From contig NZ_SUNH01000022.1 of the NCBI RefSeq assembly GCF_005048265.1, positions 1-64,000 of the forward strand: DNA of 64,000 bases. The letters are read 5' to 3'. Below the pieces are notes generated by a model. The model ran no database searches, was not told the origin of the DNA, and was given only the letters and a program-made list of their open reading frames with translations. A program made the position numbers and the translations under genes. Below, in pieces: positions 19,645-31,153 of this stretch (position 1 is the stretch's first letter; every line of letters starts with the position of its first letter). Source of the DNA: Paracoccus hibiscisoli (GTDB lineage Bacteria; Pseudomonadota; Alphaproteobacteria; Rhodobacterales; Rhodobacteraceae).

Positions 19645-19670
19645 AACGGGCCAATGCGCGCCCAAGTTCC
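19645..19670 (-). promoter_or_regulatory. EcfG-like promoter candidate before the 24-residue gene
   Basis: On the minus strand GGAAC (19670-19666) and CGTT (19648-19645) are separated by 17 bases, within the 16-17 spacing of EcfG-type general stress promoters. It would drive the 24-residue gene and the coiled-coil protein gene, with a leader of about 65 bases. Confidence 0.5.
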
Positions 19671-19697
19671 CTTGGCGGCTGGAAAATTTCGGGCCGT

Positions 19698-20477
19698 TCA
19701 GGCGGGACGGGTGGCGGTCGCCCGCGCGCGGGCCAGCCAGCCAAGGCCGCCCTGCGTCGTGCGGGCCGGTGCATATTCAGCCGAAACCCAGCCGCGATAG
19801 CCCCAGTCGTCCAGCGCCTCGAACAAGGCCGGGTGGTCCAGATCGCCGTGGTCGGGCTCGTGCCGACCGGGGCTGCCCGCGATCTGGATGTGGCGCACCA
19901 GCGGCGCCACTTTGCGCCAGCAGGCCAGCATGTCGCCGGTGATCGCCTGCGCGTGATAGGTGTCCAGTTGCAACCCCAGATTGGGCGCGGCGATACGGTC
20001 GATGATGTCGATGGCCAGGTCGTAATCGGCCAGGAAATAGCCCGGCACGTCGGTGCGGTTGATCGGCTCGATCGTCAGGCTGGCATGGGGCGCGCGTTCG
20101 GTGGCCCAGGCCAGGTTCGCGACAAAGGTCGCATGCGCCTCGGCGCCCTCGGCGCGTCCGGCCATGATGTGGATGTGGCGCGCGCGCAGCACCTGCGCCA
20201 CACGCAGACTGCGTTCGAAATCGCGGCGAAAGCGCTCCTCCAGGCCCGGCACGGCGGCGAAACCGCGCGGGCCCCCCGCCCAATTCGGCGGCGGCGCGTT
20301 GATCAGCACGATCTCCATCCCCGACGCGACCGAGGCGCGATACAGCTCGGGGGCGGCGATGTCATAGGGAAACAGGATCTCGACCCCCTCGAAGCCCGCC
20401 TCGGCAGCGGCGGCAAAGCGGTCCAGCATCGGCATCTCGGTGAAAAGCGTCGTCAGGTTGGCGGCAAATCGCGGCAT
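19698..20477 (-). CDS. hyi: Hydroxypyruvate isomerase family protein
   Basis: A 259-residue TIM-barrel enzyme of the Hyi/OtnI family. Hyi interconverts hydroxypyruvate and tartronate semialdehyde in glyoxylate metabolism; the related OtnI acts on 2-oxotetronates, and sequence by eye cannot separate them. Typical segments are AANLTTLFTEMPMLDRFAAA at the start, GFEGVEILFPYD, TIEPINRTDVPGYFL with the metal-binding Glu, QLDTYHAQ and a late GWVSAEY. The ATG overlaps the stop of the DUF1285 gene (TGATG), so translation is coupled. No glyoxylate carboligase gene is nearby, so the pathway context is missing. Confidence 0.82.
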   Translation of the reverse strand: MPRFAANLTTLFTEMPMLDRFAAAAEAGFEGVEILFPYDIAAPELYRASVASGMEIVLINAPPPNWAGGPRGFAAVPGLEERFRRDFERSLRVAQVLRARHIHIMAGRAEGAEAHATFVANLAWATERAPHASLTIEPINRTDVPGYFLADYDLAIDIIDRIAAPNLGLQLDTYHAQAITGDMLACWRKVAPLVRHIQIAGSPGRHEPDHGDLDHPALFEALDDWGYRGWVSAEYAPARTTQGGLGWLARARATATRPA

Positions 20478-21022
20478 CACGGCTCCAGCGCAAAGACCTG
20501 CCCGCCCGAACGGATGCCCGCCCGGCCATCCGGCCCGATTTCAGCGGCCGCGGCCAGCCGGTAGAACGTCTTGCGGTCGATCAGCGCCTCCAGGCCCCGG
20601 CGGATGTGGACATAGGGGCGCGGCGCATCGACCGTGCCGCGCACCGTGATCGCATGATCCGGCCCCGCCGTCACCCGGTCGCCGACCGTCGTGGTGAACG
20701 TGATGGCATCGGGCGCGATATCGGCATCGGTCGCCAGAAAGGGCGCGTCCTCGACCCGGATGCCGATCTTTTCCACCGGAGAGACCAGGAAGAACCGATC
20801 CCCCTCGCGTTTCAGGATGCCCGCGAACAGGCGGACCATCGCCGGGCGCCCGATGGGCGTGCCGTCATGGACCCAGGTCCCGTCGGCGCGGATCACCAGG
20901 TCCATCTCTCCGCAATAGGGCGGGTTCCACAGGTGGACCGGGGCCGGTCCGCCCTTGGCGGCACTGGCCGCGGCCTGGGCCAGACCTTCGGGGCTCACGC
21001 TTTTGTCACCGTTTTCCGCCAT
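20477..21022 (-). CDS. DUF1285 domain protein
   Basis: A 181-residue cytoplasmic protein of the DUF1285 family. Its conserved parts are visible: PPYCGEMDLVIRADGTWVHD, then PIGRPAMVRLFAGILKREGD, and FFLVSPVEKIGIRVED. The fold is known from structures in other bacteria but no reaction is established. The ATG at 21022 is chosen because residues upstream show no similarity and the MAENGDKS start is typical. It is translationally coupled to hyi and diverges from the MoxR operon across 64 bases. Confidence 0.85.
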   Translation of the reverse strand: MAENGDKSVSPEGLAQAAASAAKGGPAPVHLWNPPYCGEMDLVIRADGTWVHDGTPIGRPAMVRLFAGILKREGDRFFLVSPVEKIGIRVEDAPFLATDADIAPDAITFTTTVGDRVTAGPDHAITVRGTVDAPRPYVHIRRGLEALIDRKTFYRLAAAAEIGPDGRAGIRSGGQVFALEP

Positions 21023-21086
21023 TCGATCTGGTCGCCTCTGGTTGGACTGCCTATGGTTGCCCTTAAACCAGCGCGGGGGCAATGTC

Positions 21087-22090
<1,004 letters not shown>

Positions 22091-22094
<4 letters not shown>

Positions 22095-22972
22095 GCGTCT
22101 CGCCCACCGATCTGCGGGGCCCCTCCGACCTTCGGGCGCGCGCTGAGGCCGCTGCCGGGCATCTGCCCGGCCTGATCCTGTCCGCGGAACGGCTGGCGGC
22201 GCTGGTCGCGCCCGGCGCGCACGGTTTACGCCGCGCCGGTCCCGGAGAGGATTTCTGGCAATACCGCCCGGCGGGCGTGGGCGACGGGGCGCGCAGCATC
22301 GACTGGCGCCGCTCGGGCCGGTCCGACACGCAATTCGTGCGCGACCGCGAAGCGCAGACGGCGCAATCCGCCGCGATCTGGCTGTCGCGGGGCGCGGGGA
22401 TGGATTTCACCGGCGGGCCGGATCGCCCGACCAAGGCCGCGCGCGGTCAGGTCCTGGCGCTGGCCTTGGGCATGCTGATGCTGCGCGGGGGCGAAAAGGT
22501 GGGCCTTCTGGGTCAGCCCGCCCGCGCGGGCCGCATCCAGGCCGACCGCCTGGCCGAGGCGCTGGCAACGCCCGCGCCGGATGCGGGCGACGCGCCCGCG
22601 CCTGCGCTGCGTCCGAACCTGCGGGTGGTGATTCTCAGCGATTTCCTGACCGATCCGGCCTGGGTCGCCGCGCTGCTGGCGCAGGCGGCGGGGCTGGGTG
22701 TCACCGGGCTGATGATCCAGATCCTGGACCCGGACGAGGCGCATTTTCCCTATGACGGCGCGGTCGAGTTCCGCTCGGGCAGCCTGCGCCATGACAGCCG
22801 CGATGCGGGCGGGCTACGCGCCGCCTATCTGGCGCGGCTGGCCGAGCGGCAGGCCTGGCTGTCCGAACAGGCACAGCGGGCGGGCTGGGGCTTTGGCACG
22901 CACCTGACCGATGCGGACCCGGCGCAGGCGCTCAGCTGGGCGTGGCAGGCCCTGGGGCAGGGGGCGCGCTGA
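22091..22972 (+). CDS. DUF58 domain protein
   Basis: A 293-residue soluble protein of the DUF58 family, related to von Willebrand A folds. The family's core signature is present as RPAGVGDGARSIDWRRSGRS at about residues 58-77. There is no N-terminal membrane helix pair, in contrast with many DUF58 proteins, so it is probably cytoplasmic. It normally works with MoxR; the pair is sometimes compared with chaperone-plus-adaptor modules such as RavA/ViaA. ATGA overlap upstream and TGATG overlap downstream show coupled translation. Confidence 0.88.
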
Positions 22973-25722
22973 TGCTGGTCCTGGGACCTCTGGGGTTCGC
23001 GGCGCCCTGGCTGCTGGCGGCGCTGATCGCGCTGCCGGTGCTGTGGGTGATCCTGCGGGCAATGCCGCCCGCGCCGCGGCGCATCGTCTTTCCTGGGGTC
23101 GCGCTGCTGGCCGGGCTGGCAGACCGCGCGCCGGTCGCCACGCGCACGCCCTGGTGGCTGCTGCTGATCCGGCTGGCGGCGGTGGCGGCGCTGATCCTGG
23201 CCTTTGCCGGGCCGGTCTGGCGCCCGGTGGTGCAGGCCCCAGCCGACGGCCCGCTGCTGGTGGTGATGGATGCGGGCTTTGCCGCCGCCCCCGATTGGGC
23301 CGCCCGCCAGAGCCGGGCCGAGGCCGCGCTGACCCAGGCCGCTGCGGCCGGGCGCCCCGCCGCGTTGCTGTTGGCCGATGGCCGTGACGGGCAGGGGGCG
23401 CTGGCCTTCCGCCCGGGCGATGCTTGGCTGTCGGGCCTGCGCGGGGCTCAGCCACAGCCCTGGGCCACGCGCCTGCCCGGTGATCCCGCCACCGCGCTGG
23501 CCGATGCGCCGCAGGGCGCGCTGTCCACGCTGTGGCTGACGGACGGGACCGATCATGCGAACCGCGCGGCCTGGCTTGCTGCGCTGAATGATCGTGGCCC
23601 GGTCACCGTGGTGCCGCCCGCGCGGCCCCTGCGCACGCTGAGCCTGGCGGGGGGCGAGACGCCGTCGCTGACGCTGCACGCGACCGATGACGCGGCGCCC
23701 GCGGTGCAGGCCATCGGCCCCGACCCGCAGGGCATCGAACGCGCGCTGGCCAGCCTGACGCCCGGCGATGCCGTGACCCGCGACGGGCTGCGCCTGCGCC
23801 CCGTGGCCATCGACCTGCCGCCCGAATTGCGCAACCGCATCACCCGCTTCCAGGTCGAGGCCGAGGCCCATGCCGGGGCGGTCGTGCTGGCCGATGACCG
23901 CGTGCGCCGCCGCAAGGTCGCCCTGGTCGGCGACCCCCTGGCCGAGGGGCAGCAGCTGTTGGCCCAGACCCACTACCTGCGCCAGGCCCTGGCCCCCACG
24001 ACCGATCTGGTCGAGGGCACGCTTGGCGATGTGCTGGACACCGCGCCCGACGTGATCGTGCTGGCCGATCAGGTCCAGCTGGCCGAGACGGCCGAGCTGA
24101 CCAATTGGGTGGCCCAAGGCGGCCTGCTGATCCGCTTTGCCGGGCCGCGCATGGCGGGATACGACCGCCTGTCCGACGAGCCACTGCTGCCCGTGGCGCT
24201 GCGCCAGGGCGGGCGCGACATCGGCGGCGCGCTGTCCTGGGGCGACCCGCGCGGGCTGGCGCCCTTCCCCGAGGACGGGCCCTTTGCCGGGCTGGCGATC
24301 CCCGACGACGTGACTGTGCGCGCCCAGCTGATGGCCCAGCCCGCCCCCGATCTGGCGGGCAAGACGCTGGCGGCGCTGTCGGACAACACGCCGCTGGTGA
24401 CCCGCGACAGGCTGGGCCAGGGGCAGGTCGTGCTGATCCATGTGACCGCCAATGCGGAATGGTCCAGCCTGCCGCTGTCGGGCCTGTTCCTGCAGATGAT
24501 GGAGCGGCTGGTCGCCACCGCCCGCCTGTCGCCCACCGATGCCGCGCCACAGGACCGCGCCCAGCCCTTCTGGACGCCCGAGATCGTGCTGGACGGCTTT
24601 GGCCGCCCGTCCGAGGCGCAGGGCCTGTCCCCCGTGCCCGCCGCCGATCTGGCGCAGGGCCCCGGCCCCGACCGCCCCGCCGGGATCTATGCCGCGGGCG
24701 AGCGGCGGCAGGCACTGAACGCGGGCGGGCCCTTTGTGCTGGCCGACTGGCCCGGTGCCACGGTCGAGGCCGCAAGCACGGCGCCCGGCCGCGACCTGCG
24801 CGGCGCGCTGCTGGCGGCGGCGGTGCTGCTGATGGCGCTGGATGCGGTGGGCTCGGCCTGGCTGGGCCGGGGCCGCGCGCGCGGGGCCGCGGCGGCGACG
24901 CTGATGGCGCTGATGCTGCTGCCCGGCCCCCGGGCGCAGGCGCAGGAGCTGGACCCGCAGCTGATGCAGGCGGCATCCGAGGTGGCGCTGGCCTATGTCG
25001 TGACGGGCGATGCGCGCATCGACAGCGCCTCCCAGCAGGGGCTGGCGGGGCTGTCGCAGGCCCTGCGCAGCCGCACCTCGGTCGAGCCGGGGGCGCCCAT
25101 CGGCGTCGATCTGGACCGCGATGACCTGTCGCTGCTGACCTTTCTGTACTGGCCGATCACCGAGGCGCAACCCGCGCCCGGTCCGCGCGCCTATCTGCGG
25201 CTAAACGCCTTCCTGCGCTCGGGGGGGATGATCCTGTTCGACACCCGCGACGGCGATATCGCGGGCGTGGGCGGGCCGGACATGTCGCAGGCGCTGCGCC
25301 GTCTGGCCGCCCCCCTGGACATCCCGCCGCTGGCCCCGGTGCCCGACGATCACGTCCTGACCCGCACCTTCTATCTGCTGGAGGATTTCCCGGGCCGCTG
25401 GCAGGGCAACCCGGTCTGGGTCGAGGCCCCCACCACCACCGCCCAGGCCGAGGCGGGCGTTCCCTTTCGCCAGCTGAACGACGGGGTCAGCCCGGTCGTC
25501 ATCGGCGGCAACAGCTGGTCCGAGGCCTGGGCGCTGGACGAAAACGGCTATGCCGCCTATCCCATCGGCCAGGGCTGGGAGGGTGACCGCCAGCGCGAGA
25601 TGGCCGTCCGCTTTGGCGTGAACCTGATCATGTATGTGCTGACCGGGAACTACAAATCCGACCAGGTGCATGTGCCCGCCCTGCTGGACCGCCTGGCGAC
25701 CGAAGAGAGGCTGGCCCCATGA
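22972..25722 (+). CDS. BatA/DUF4159 membrane protein
   Basis: A 916-residue protein with a BatA-like N-terminus: two membrane helices at about 5-25 and 57-80 separated by the PPAPRRIVFPGVALL linker. A long periplasmic or cytoplasmic central part follows with a VWA-like start (VVMDAGFAAAP) and a GATase-like stretch, then a third hydrophobic segment near 610-660. The last 230 residues are a DUF4159 domain (DGRIDSASQQGL-like start, LRSGGMILFDTRDG, NWSEAWALDENG-type end). The cluster resembles bat (aerotolerance) operons of Bacteroides in part, but DUF4159 versions are unstudied. Start and stop overlap both neighbours (TGATG and ATGA). Confidence 0.85.
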   Translation: MLVLGPLGFAAPWLLAALIALPVLWVILRAMPPAPRRIVFPGVALLAGLADRAPVATRTPWWLLLIRLAAVAALILAFAGPVWRPVVQAPADGPLLVVMDAGFAAAPDWAARQSRAEAALTQAAAAGRPAALLLADGRDGQGALAFRPGDAWLSGLRGAQPQPWATRLPGDPATALADAPQGALSTLWLTDGTDHANRAAWLAALNDRGPVTVVPPARPLRTLSLAGGETPSLTLHATDDAAPAVQAIGPDPQGIERALASLTPGDAVTRDGLRLRPVAIDLPPELRNRITRFQVEAEAHAGAVVLADDRVRRRKVALVGDPLAEGQQLLAQTHYLRQALAPTTDLVEGTLGDVLDTAPDVIVLADQVQLAETAELTNWVAQGGLLIRFAGPRMAGYDRLSDEPLLPVALRQGGRDIGGALSWGDPRGLAPFPEDGPFAGLAIPDDVTVRAQLMAQPAPDLAGKTLAALSDNTPLVTRDRLGQGQVVLIHVTANAEWSSLPLSGLFLQMMERLVATARLSPTDAAPQDRAQPFWTPEIVLDGFGRPSEAQGLSPVPAADLAQGPGPDRPAGIYAAGERRQALNAGGPFVLADWPGATVEAASTAPGRDLRGALLAAAVLLMALDAVGSAWLGRGRARGAAAATLMALMLLPGPRAQAQELDPQLMQAASEVALAYVVTGDARIDSASQQGLAGLSQALRSRTSVEPGAPIGVDLDRDDLSLLTFLYWPITEAQPAPGPRAYLRLNAFLRSGGMILFDTRDGDIAGVGGPDMSQALRRLAAPLDIPPLAPVPDDHVLTRTFYLLEDFPGRWQGNPVWVEAPTTTAQAEAGVPFRQLNDGVSPVVIGGNSWSEAWALDENGYAAYPIGQGWEGDRQREMAVRFGVNLIMYVLTGNYKSDQVHVPALLDRLATEERLAP

Positions 25723-27800
25723 CGCAGATCCGTTTCGACCCGGCCCTGCCCTGGTGGGCCATCGCGGTGCTGGCGGGGCTGGCCGCGCTGGTCGCGGGCT
25801 TTGCGCTGTGGCGCGGGCTGCGGGGCTGGGCGTGGCGGGGGCTGGCGGCGCTGGCCGCCTGCGCGGCGCTGGCGGGGCCTGCGCTGGAACGCGGCACCCG
25901 TGCGGCGCTGTCCGATATCGTGGTGCTGCTGGACGACCGCTCCTCCAGCCAGCAATTGCCGGGCCGTCCCGCGCAGGTCGATCAGGCCGTGGCCGAGCTG
26001 TCGTCCCAAATCGCGGCCCTGCCGGGGACCGATCTGCGCCGCGTGACCCTGGGCGACGGAGAGGACGGCACCGCGCTGGCCACCGCCCTGTCGCGCGCCA
26101 TCGCGGCCGAGCCCGAGGCGCGGCTGGCCGGGGTGATCGCGCTAACCGACGGCCGGCTGCATGATGCGCCCCAGCTGCCGCAGGGCCTGCCCGCGCCGCT
26201 GCATGTGCTGCTGACCGGCCAGCCCGATGACTGGGACCGCCGTCTGGTGATCGAGGAGGCCCCCGCCTTTGGCCTGATCGACCAGGAGGTCACCATCCGC
26301 CTGCGCGTCGAGGATCAGGGCACCGTCCCGGAGGCCAGCCGCACCGGCAGCGTGGCCCTGCGCCTGTCCGTCGATGGCGAGGACGAACAGACCTTTGCCG
26401 TGCCGATGAACACCAGCCTGACTTTGCCGGTGATCCTGGGCCATGCGGGCCAGAATGTCGTGCAGATCGCCCTGGACACCGCGCCCGGAGAGCTGACCGA
26501 CCGCAACAACGCCGCCGCCGTCAGCATCAATGGCGTGCGCGACCGCCTGCGCGTGCTGCTGGTCTCCGGAGAGCCGCATGCGGGGGAACGCACCTGGCGC
26601 AACCTGCTGAAATCGGATGCGGCGGTCGATCTGATCCATTTCACCATTCTGCGCCCGCCCGACAAGTTCGACGGCGTCCCGGTCAGCGAGCTGTCGCTGA
26701 TCGCCTTTCCCACGCGCGAGCTGTTCCTGGAGCGGATCGACGATTTCGACCTGATCATCTTTGACCGCTACAGCGTGCGGGGCATCCTGCCGCCTGAATA
26801 CTACATGAACATCGCCCGATACGTGGAGGAGGGCGGCGCGATCCTGGTGTCAGCGGGCCCCGAGATGGCCTCGGTCGAGAGCCTGCATCTGTCGCCTTTG
26901 GGCCGCATTCTGCCCGCACGCCCCACCGGCCGCGTGATCGAGGAGGCGTTCCTGCCGCGCCTTACCGATGAGGGCCGCCGCCACCCGGTCACCGCGGGCC
27001 TGGGCGGGCCGGACCCCGACGCGCCCGATTGGGGCCGCTGGCTGCGCCTGTCGCAGGTGACCCCCACCGGCGACGCGCAGGTCGCGATGACCGGGGCCGA
27101 GGACGCGCCCCTGCTGGTGCTGGACCGCGTGGGCGAGGGGCGTGTGGCGCTGCTGACCTCCGACCAGGTCTGGTTGTGGGGTCGCGGCTTCGAGGGGGGC
27201 GGCCCGCAGCTGGAGCTGCTGCGCCGCATCGCGCATTGGTCCATGAAGGAGCCCGAGCTGGAGGAGGAGGCCCTGCTGGCCGATATCCGCGACGGGCTGG
27301 CGGTGACCTTTACCCGCCGCACGATGCAGGACGCCGCAGGCCCGCTGCAGGTCACCGCGCCCGACGGAACGGTCACGCCCGTGCCGCTGGTGCCCGACGG
27401 GCCGGGGCGGTTCGTGGCCGACTGGACCGCGCCCGAGCCGGGGCTGTATCGGCTGGCCGATGGCGACATGCGCCGCGTCCTGGCGCTTGGCCCCGCGGCC
27501 CCGCGCGAATTCGAGGAGACGGTGGCCGACGCCCCGCTGCTGGCCCCGCTGATCGAGGCCAGCGGCGGCAGCGTCCAGCGCCTGTCGGACGGCATCCCCG
27601 ACCTGCGCCAGGTCCGCGCGGGCCGGGCCGCCAGCGGCAGCGGCCTGGGCGGCCCGTGGATCGGCGTCACGCCCCGCGACGCGGCCACCGTGACCGGACT
27701 GGAGCGGCGGCCCCTGTTGCCCGCATGGGTCTGGCTGGCGCTGGTCGCGGGTCTGATCCTGACCGGCTGGCTGGCCGAGGGCCGCCGCCGCGCGGCCTGA
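25719..27800 (+). CDS. Membrane protein with a GATase1-like domain lacking the catalytic Cys
   Basis: A 693-residue protein with two N-terminal membrane helices (about 12-30 and 34-52), a VWA-like segment beginning [11 protein letters not shown], a beta-rich middle, a class I glutamine amidotransferase-like fold at about 285-480, and a final membrane helix at about 668-688. In the GATase-like fold the nucleophile elbow reads ILVSAGPE with no cysteine, so it is probably a binding or structural module. It is the last gene of the MoxR cluster, sharing ATGA with the DUF4159 gene. Function unknown; it probably forms a membrane complex with the DUF4159 protein. Confidence 0.8.
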   Translation: MTQIRFDPALPWWAIAVLAGLAALVAGFALWRGLRGWAWRGLAALAACAALAGPALERGTRAALSDIVVLLDDRSSSQQLPGRPAQVDQAVAELSSQIAALPGTDLRRVTLGDGEDGTALATALSRAIAAEPEARLAGVIALTDGRLHDAPQLPQGLPAPLHVLLTGQPDDWDRRLVIEEAPAFGLIDQEVTIRLRVEDQGTVPEASRTGSVALRLSVDGEDEQTFAVPMNTSLTLPVILGHAGQNVVQIALDTAPGELTDRNNAAAVSINGVRDRLRVLLVSGEPHAGERTWRNLLKSDAAVDLIHFTILRPPDKFDGVPVSELSLIAFPTRELFLERIDDFDLIIFDRYSVRGILPPEYYMNIARYVEEGGAILVSAGPEMASVESLHLSPLGRILPARPTGRVIEEAFLPRLTDEGRRHPVTAGLGGPDPDAPDWGRWLRLSQVTPTGDAQVAMTGAEDAPLLVLDRVGEGRVALLTSDQVWLWGRGFEGGGPQLELLRRIAHWSMKEPELEEEALLADIRDGLAVTFTRRTMQDAAGPLQVTAPDGTVTPVPLVPDGPGRFVADWTAPEPGLYRLADGDMRRVLALGPAAPREFEETVADAPLLAPLIEASGGSVQRLSDGIPDLRQVRAGRAASGSGLGGPWIGVTPRDAATVTGLERRPLLPAWVWLALVAGLILTGWLAEGRRRAA

Positions 27801-27858
27801 CGCTTGCCATCCGACGCCCCGGTTGGTAACCCCGACGAAACCGTCTCAAGGAAAGCAA

Positions 27859-28335
27859 ATGGCTGACGACACGCGCAATCCCGCCCCCTATACCGAGGCT
27901 GACCTGTCGCTGATCAAGCGGATCATCCCGCACCGCTATCCCTTCCTGTTCATCGACAAGGTGCGCGAAATCGTGCCGTTCGAAGGCGCCGTGGGCATCA
28001 AGAACGTCACCGCCAACGAGCCGCATTTCCAGGGCCATTTCCCCAACCACCCGATCATGCCCGGCGTGACCATCATCGAGGCGATGGCCCAGACCGCCGC
28101 CGTCGTGGTGGGCATCAGCATGAACGTCATCGACGAGGAAATGCAGACCTATTTCATGGGCATCGACAACTGCAAGTTCCGCCGCATGGTCGTGCCCGGC
28201 GACGTGCTGGAGCTGCATTGCCGCGCGATCCGCGGCGGCGGCAAGATCTGGAAGTTCGAGGGCAAGGCCATGGTCGACGGCCAGCTGTGCGCATCGGCGG
28301 AATACACCGCGATGATGGCCCGCAAGGATGGCTGA
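27859..28335 (+). CDS. fabZ: 3-hydroxyacyl-ACP dehydratase FabZ
   Basis: A 158-residue hot-dog-fold enzyme that removes water from 3-hydroxyacyl-ACP in fatty acid synthesis. Catalytic residues are His60 in GHFPN and Glu74 in [18 protein letters not shown] and PIMPG are family motifs. The AAGGAAAG site precedes the ATG. Its stop overlaps the lpxA start by eight bases, tying 3-hydroxyacyl-ACP use in fatty acid synthesis to lipid A synthesis. In many proteobacteria lpxD precedes fabZ; here the MoxR cluster does. Confidence 0.97.
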   Translation: MADDTRNPAPYTEADLSLIKRIIPHRYPFLFIDKVREIVPFEGAVGIKNVTANEPHFQGHFPNHPIMPGVTIIEAMAQTAAVVVGISMNVIDEEMQTYFMGIDNCKFRRMVVPGDVLELHCRAIRGGGKIWKFEGKAMVDGQLCASAEYTAMMARKDG

Positions 28336-29116
28336 TGCCCTGATCCACCCCTCGGCCGTGATCGAGCCCGGCGCCGAAATCGGCGCGGGCGTCACGATCG
28401 GCCCGTTCTGCGTGGTCGGACCCAAGGTCCGGCTGGCGGACGGGGTGGAGCTGAAATCCCATGTCGTCGTCACCGGCGACACCTCGGTGGGCGAGGGGAC
28501 GGTGATTTTCCCCTTCGCCAGCATCGGAGAGGTCCCCCAGGACCTGAAGTTCAAGGGCGAGGATGTCCGCCTGGAGATCGGCGCCCGCAACCGCATCCGC
28601 GAATACGTGACGATGAACCCAGGCACCGCCGGCGGCGGCAGCGTCACCAGGGTGGGCGATGACGGGTTGTTCATGGCCTCCAGCCATGTGGGCCACGATT
28701 GCCGCATCGGCGACCGGGTGATCCTGGCCAACAGCGTGGCCATCGCAGGCCATTGCGTGCTGGAGGATGACGTGATCGTGGGCGGGCTGTCGGGCGTGCA
28801 TCAATGGGTCCGCATCGGTCGCGGCGCGATGATCGGCGCGGTGACGATGGTGACCGCCGACGTGATCCCCTACGGCCTGGTGCAGGGGCCGCGCGGGCAT
28901 CTGGACGGGCTGAACCTGGTGGGGCTCAAGCGGCGCGGCGCGACCCGCGCCGACATCGCGGCGCTGCGCGCGCTGCTGGCCGATCTGGGCGCCGGATCGT
29001 TCCGCGACACCGCCCGCGGGCGTGCCGAGGCGCAGGTGACGGGAATGGAGCGGGACGTGCTGGAGTTCATCCTCGGTCCGTCCGACCGCAGCTTTCTGGC
29101 ACCGCGCCCGGAATGA
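28328..29116 (+). CDS. lpxA: Acyl-ACP--UDP-N-acetylglucosamine O-acyltransferase
   Basis: A 262-residue left-handed parallel beta-helix enzyme for the first step of lipid A synthesis: it transfers 3-hydroxyacyl from ACP to UDP-GlcNAc. Hexapeptide repeats run through residues 1-185; the catalytic histidine is most likely His123 in HVGHDC. The C-terminal helical part is complete. Length matches E. coli LpxA (262). It overlaps fabZ by eight bases and lpxI by four. Confidence 0.97.
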   Translation: MADALIHPSAVIEPGAEIGAGVTIGPFCVVGPKVRLADGVELKSHVVVTGDTSVGEGTVIFPFASIGEVPQDLKFKGEDVRLEIGARNRIREYVTMNPGTAGGGSVTRVGDDGLFMASSHVGHDCRIGDRVILANSVAIAGHCVLEDDVIVGGLSGVHQWVRIGRGAMIGAVTMVTADVIPYGLVQGPRGHLDGLNLVGLKRRGATRADIAALRALLADLGAGSFRDTARGRAEAQVTGMERDVLEFILGPSDRSFLAPRPE

Positions 29117-29934
29117 GCCGCATCGCCCTTATCGCGGGACAGGGCCTGCTGGCCCCCGCCGTCGCCGCCTGCCTGGACGACCCGCTGATCTATGCGCTGG
29201 AGGGGTTCGCCCCCGAGGGCTTGGCCGCGACCCCGTTCCGGTTGGAGCGGCTGGTGCCGTTCCTCGATGATCTGCATGACCGTGGCGTCACCCGCGTGGT
29301 CTTTGCCGGGGCGATCCGCCGCCCGCGCCTGGACCCCGAGGCCTTTGACCCGCGCACTGCCCAGTTGGTGCCCCGGATCCTGACGGCGATGCAGTCTGGC
29401 GACGACGCGGCCCTGCGCACGGTCCTCGACATCTTCGAGGAAAACGATCTGACCATCTGTTCCATAAGAGAAATCGCGCCTGACCTTATTCCCGCTGCGG
29501 GGGTTCTGACCGGCCAGCCCACTGATGCCGACAAACGCGACATGCACCGCGCGTCGCAGATCCTGGCGCAGACCGGGCCGCTGGATCTGGGGCAAGGCGC
29601 GGTCGTGGCGCAGGGCCTGTGCCTGGCGCTGGAGACGCTGCCCGGCACAGCCGCCATGCTGGATTTCGCGGCGCGCCATGCCGATTTGCGCCCCAACCCG
29701 ACGGGCGCGCGGGGCGTGCTGTTCAAGGCGCCCAAGCCGGGTCAGGACCTGCGCATCGACCTGCCGACGCTTGGTCCCGACAGCGTCGATCAGGCGGCGG
29801 CGGCCGGTCTGGCGGGGCTGACCTGGGCGGCGGGGCAGGTGATCCTGCTGGACCGGGCCGAGATGGTGCGGCGCGCAGAGGCAGCCGGGCTGTTCCTCTG
29901 GGCGGTCGACGCGTCCGAGGTCGCCCAGGGCTGA
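29113..29934 (+). CDS. lpxI: UDP-2,3-diacylglucosamine pyrophosphatase LpxI
   Basis: A 273-residue protein of the LpxI (DUF1009) family, which in alphaproteobacteria replaces LpxH and hydrolyses UDP-2,3-diacylglucosamine to lipid X and UMP. The N-terminal domain starts IALIAGQGLLAPAVA; the catalytic C-terminal domain has GVLFKAPKPGQDLRIDLPTLGPD and GLAGLTWAAGQ. The ATG overlaps the lpxA stop (ATGA); the open frame upstream lies within lpxA and is ignored. lpxB follows after 64 bases. The position between lpxA and lpxB is diagnostic for LpxI. Confidence 0.95.
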   Translation: MSRIALIAGQGLLAPAVAACLDDPLIYALEGFAPEGLAATPFRLERLVPFLDDLHDRGVTRVVFAGAIRRPRLDPEAFDPRTAQLVPRILTAMQSGDDAALRTVLDIFEENDLTICSIREIAPDLIPAAGVLTGQPTDADKRDMHRASQILAQTGPLDLGQGAVVAQGLCLALETLPGTAAMLDFAARHADLRPNPTGARGVLFKAPKPGQDLRIDLPTLGPDSVDQAAAAGLAGLTWAAGQVILLDRAEMVRRAEAAGLFLWAVDASEVAQG

Positions 29935-29998
29935 AAAACGCTGGCCCTTTGCGCGCGTCCCCCCTACCCATGACCAGACAGCAAGAAGGCGGCACGGC

Positions 29999-31153
29999 AT
30001 GCGTTACTTCCTGATCGCGGGCGAGGCTTCGGGCGACCAGCTGGGCGCCGCCCTGATGGAGGGGCTGCGCCATCTGGACCCCGAGGCCGCGTTCCTGGGC
30101 GTCGGCGGGCCCGCCATGACGCCCTTGGGCCTGTCCAGCCTGTTCCCGATGGATGAGCTGTCCATCATGGGCATCTGGGAGGTTCTGCCGAAATACCGCC
30201 ACCTGAAACGCCGCATCGCCCAGACCGCGCAGGCGGTGATCGACGCCGCGCCGGACGTGCTGATCACCATCGACAGCCCCGATTTCGGCCTGCGCGTCGC
30301 GCGCCTGGTCCGCGCGCAGCGGCCCGATCTGCGCACGGTGCACTATGTCGCGCCGTCGGTCTGGGCCTGGCGGCCGGGGCGGGCGCTGAAGATGGCGCAG
30401 GTGATCGACCACGTCTTGGCCATCCTGCCCTTCGAGCCGCCGCTGATGCGGGCCGCTGGCATGACCTGCGATTTCGTGGGCCATCCGGTGGCCACCGCCG
30501 ATGTGGCCGGTCCCGATCAGGCGCAGCTGTTCCGCAACGCGCATGGTATCGCGCCCGACGCGCCGGTGGTCCTGTGCCTGCCCGGATCGCGGCGCGGAGA
30601 GGTCACGCGCCTTGGCCCCCGCTTTGACGAAGCGCTGATCCGCCTGCGCGACCGCGTGCCCGAAATTCGCGTTGTGCTGCCCACGGTGCCGGGCGTGTCG
30701 GGGCTGATCCGCGACATGACCCGCCGCTGGCCCACCGCCCCCATCGTGATCGAGGAGCCGGATGAGAAACGCGCGGCCTTTGCCGCAGCCGACCTGGCGC
30801 TGGCGGCATCAGGCACGGTCAGCCTGGAGCTCGCTGCCAGCCGCATCCCGATGGTCATCGGCTATGACATGGCGCCCCTGTCGCGGCTGATCGTGGGGGC
30901 GCTGTTGCGGACCGATACGGTCACGCTGGTCAATCTGGTCAGCGACACGCGCGCCGTGCCGGAATTCCTGGGGTCGCGCTGTCAGCCCGGGCCCCTGGCC
31001 CTGGCGCTGCAGGACGCGCTGGAGGACCCGCGCCTGCGCGGTGCGCAGCTGGACGCGATGGACCTGACCATGGACCGTCTTGGCAAGGGGGGTGAGGCGC
31101 CGGGCGTTCGCGCGGCGCGCTCGGTTCTTCAGGCGATCACAGCACCGCGGTGA
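29999..31153 (+). CDS. lpxB: Lipid A disaccharide synthase
   Basis: A 384-residue GT-B glycosyltransferase of family 19 that joins lipid X and UDP-2,3-diacylglucosamine at the inner membrane. Visible are AGEASGDQLGAALMEGL at the start, IDSPDFGLRVA, YVAPSVWAWRPGRA, the LPGSRRGEV phosphate loop and AASGTVSLELA. Length matches the family. The end overlaps the convergent Rid-family gene by 17 bases. Confidence 0.97.
   Translation: MRYFLIAGEASGDQLGAALMEGLRHLDPEAAFLGVGGPAMTPLGLSSLFPMDELSIMGIWEVLPKYRHLKRRIAQTAQAVIDAAPDVLITIDSPDFGLRVARLVRAQRPDLRTVHYVAPSVWAWRPGRALKMAQVIDHVLAILPFEPPLMRAAGMTCDFVGHPVATADVAGPDQAQLFRNAHGIAPDAPVVLCLPGSRRGEVTRLGPRFDEALIRLRDRVPEIRVVLPTVPGVSGLIRDMTRRWPTAPIVIEEPDEKRAAFAAADLALAASGTVSLELAASRIPMVIGYDMAPLSRLIVGALLRTDTVTLVNLVSDTRAVPEFLGSRCQPGPLALALQDALEDPRLRGAQLDAMDLTMDRLGKGGEAPGVRAARSVLQAITAPR

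Noticed and set aside
22825-25170. 781-codon open frame opposite the DUF4159 gene
   Set aside because: Gln/Arg/Gly-rich antisense translation of a real gene with coupled start and stop codons.
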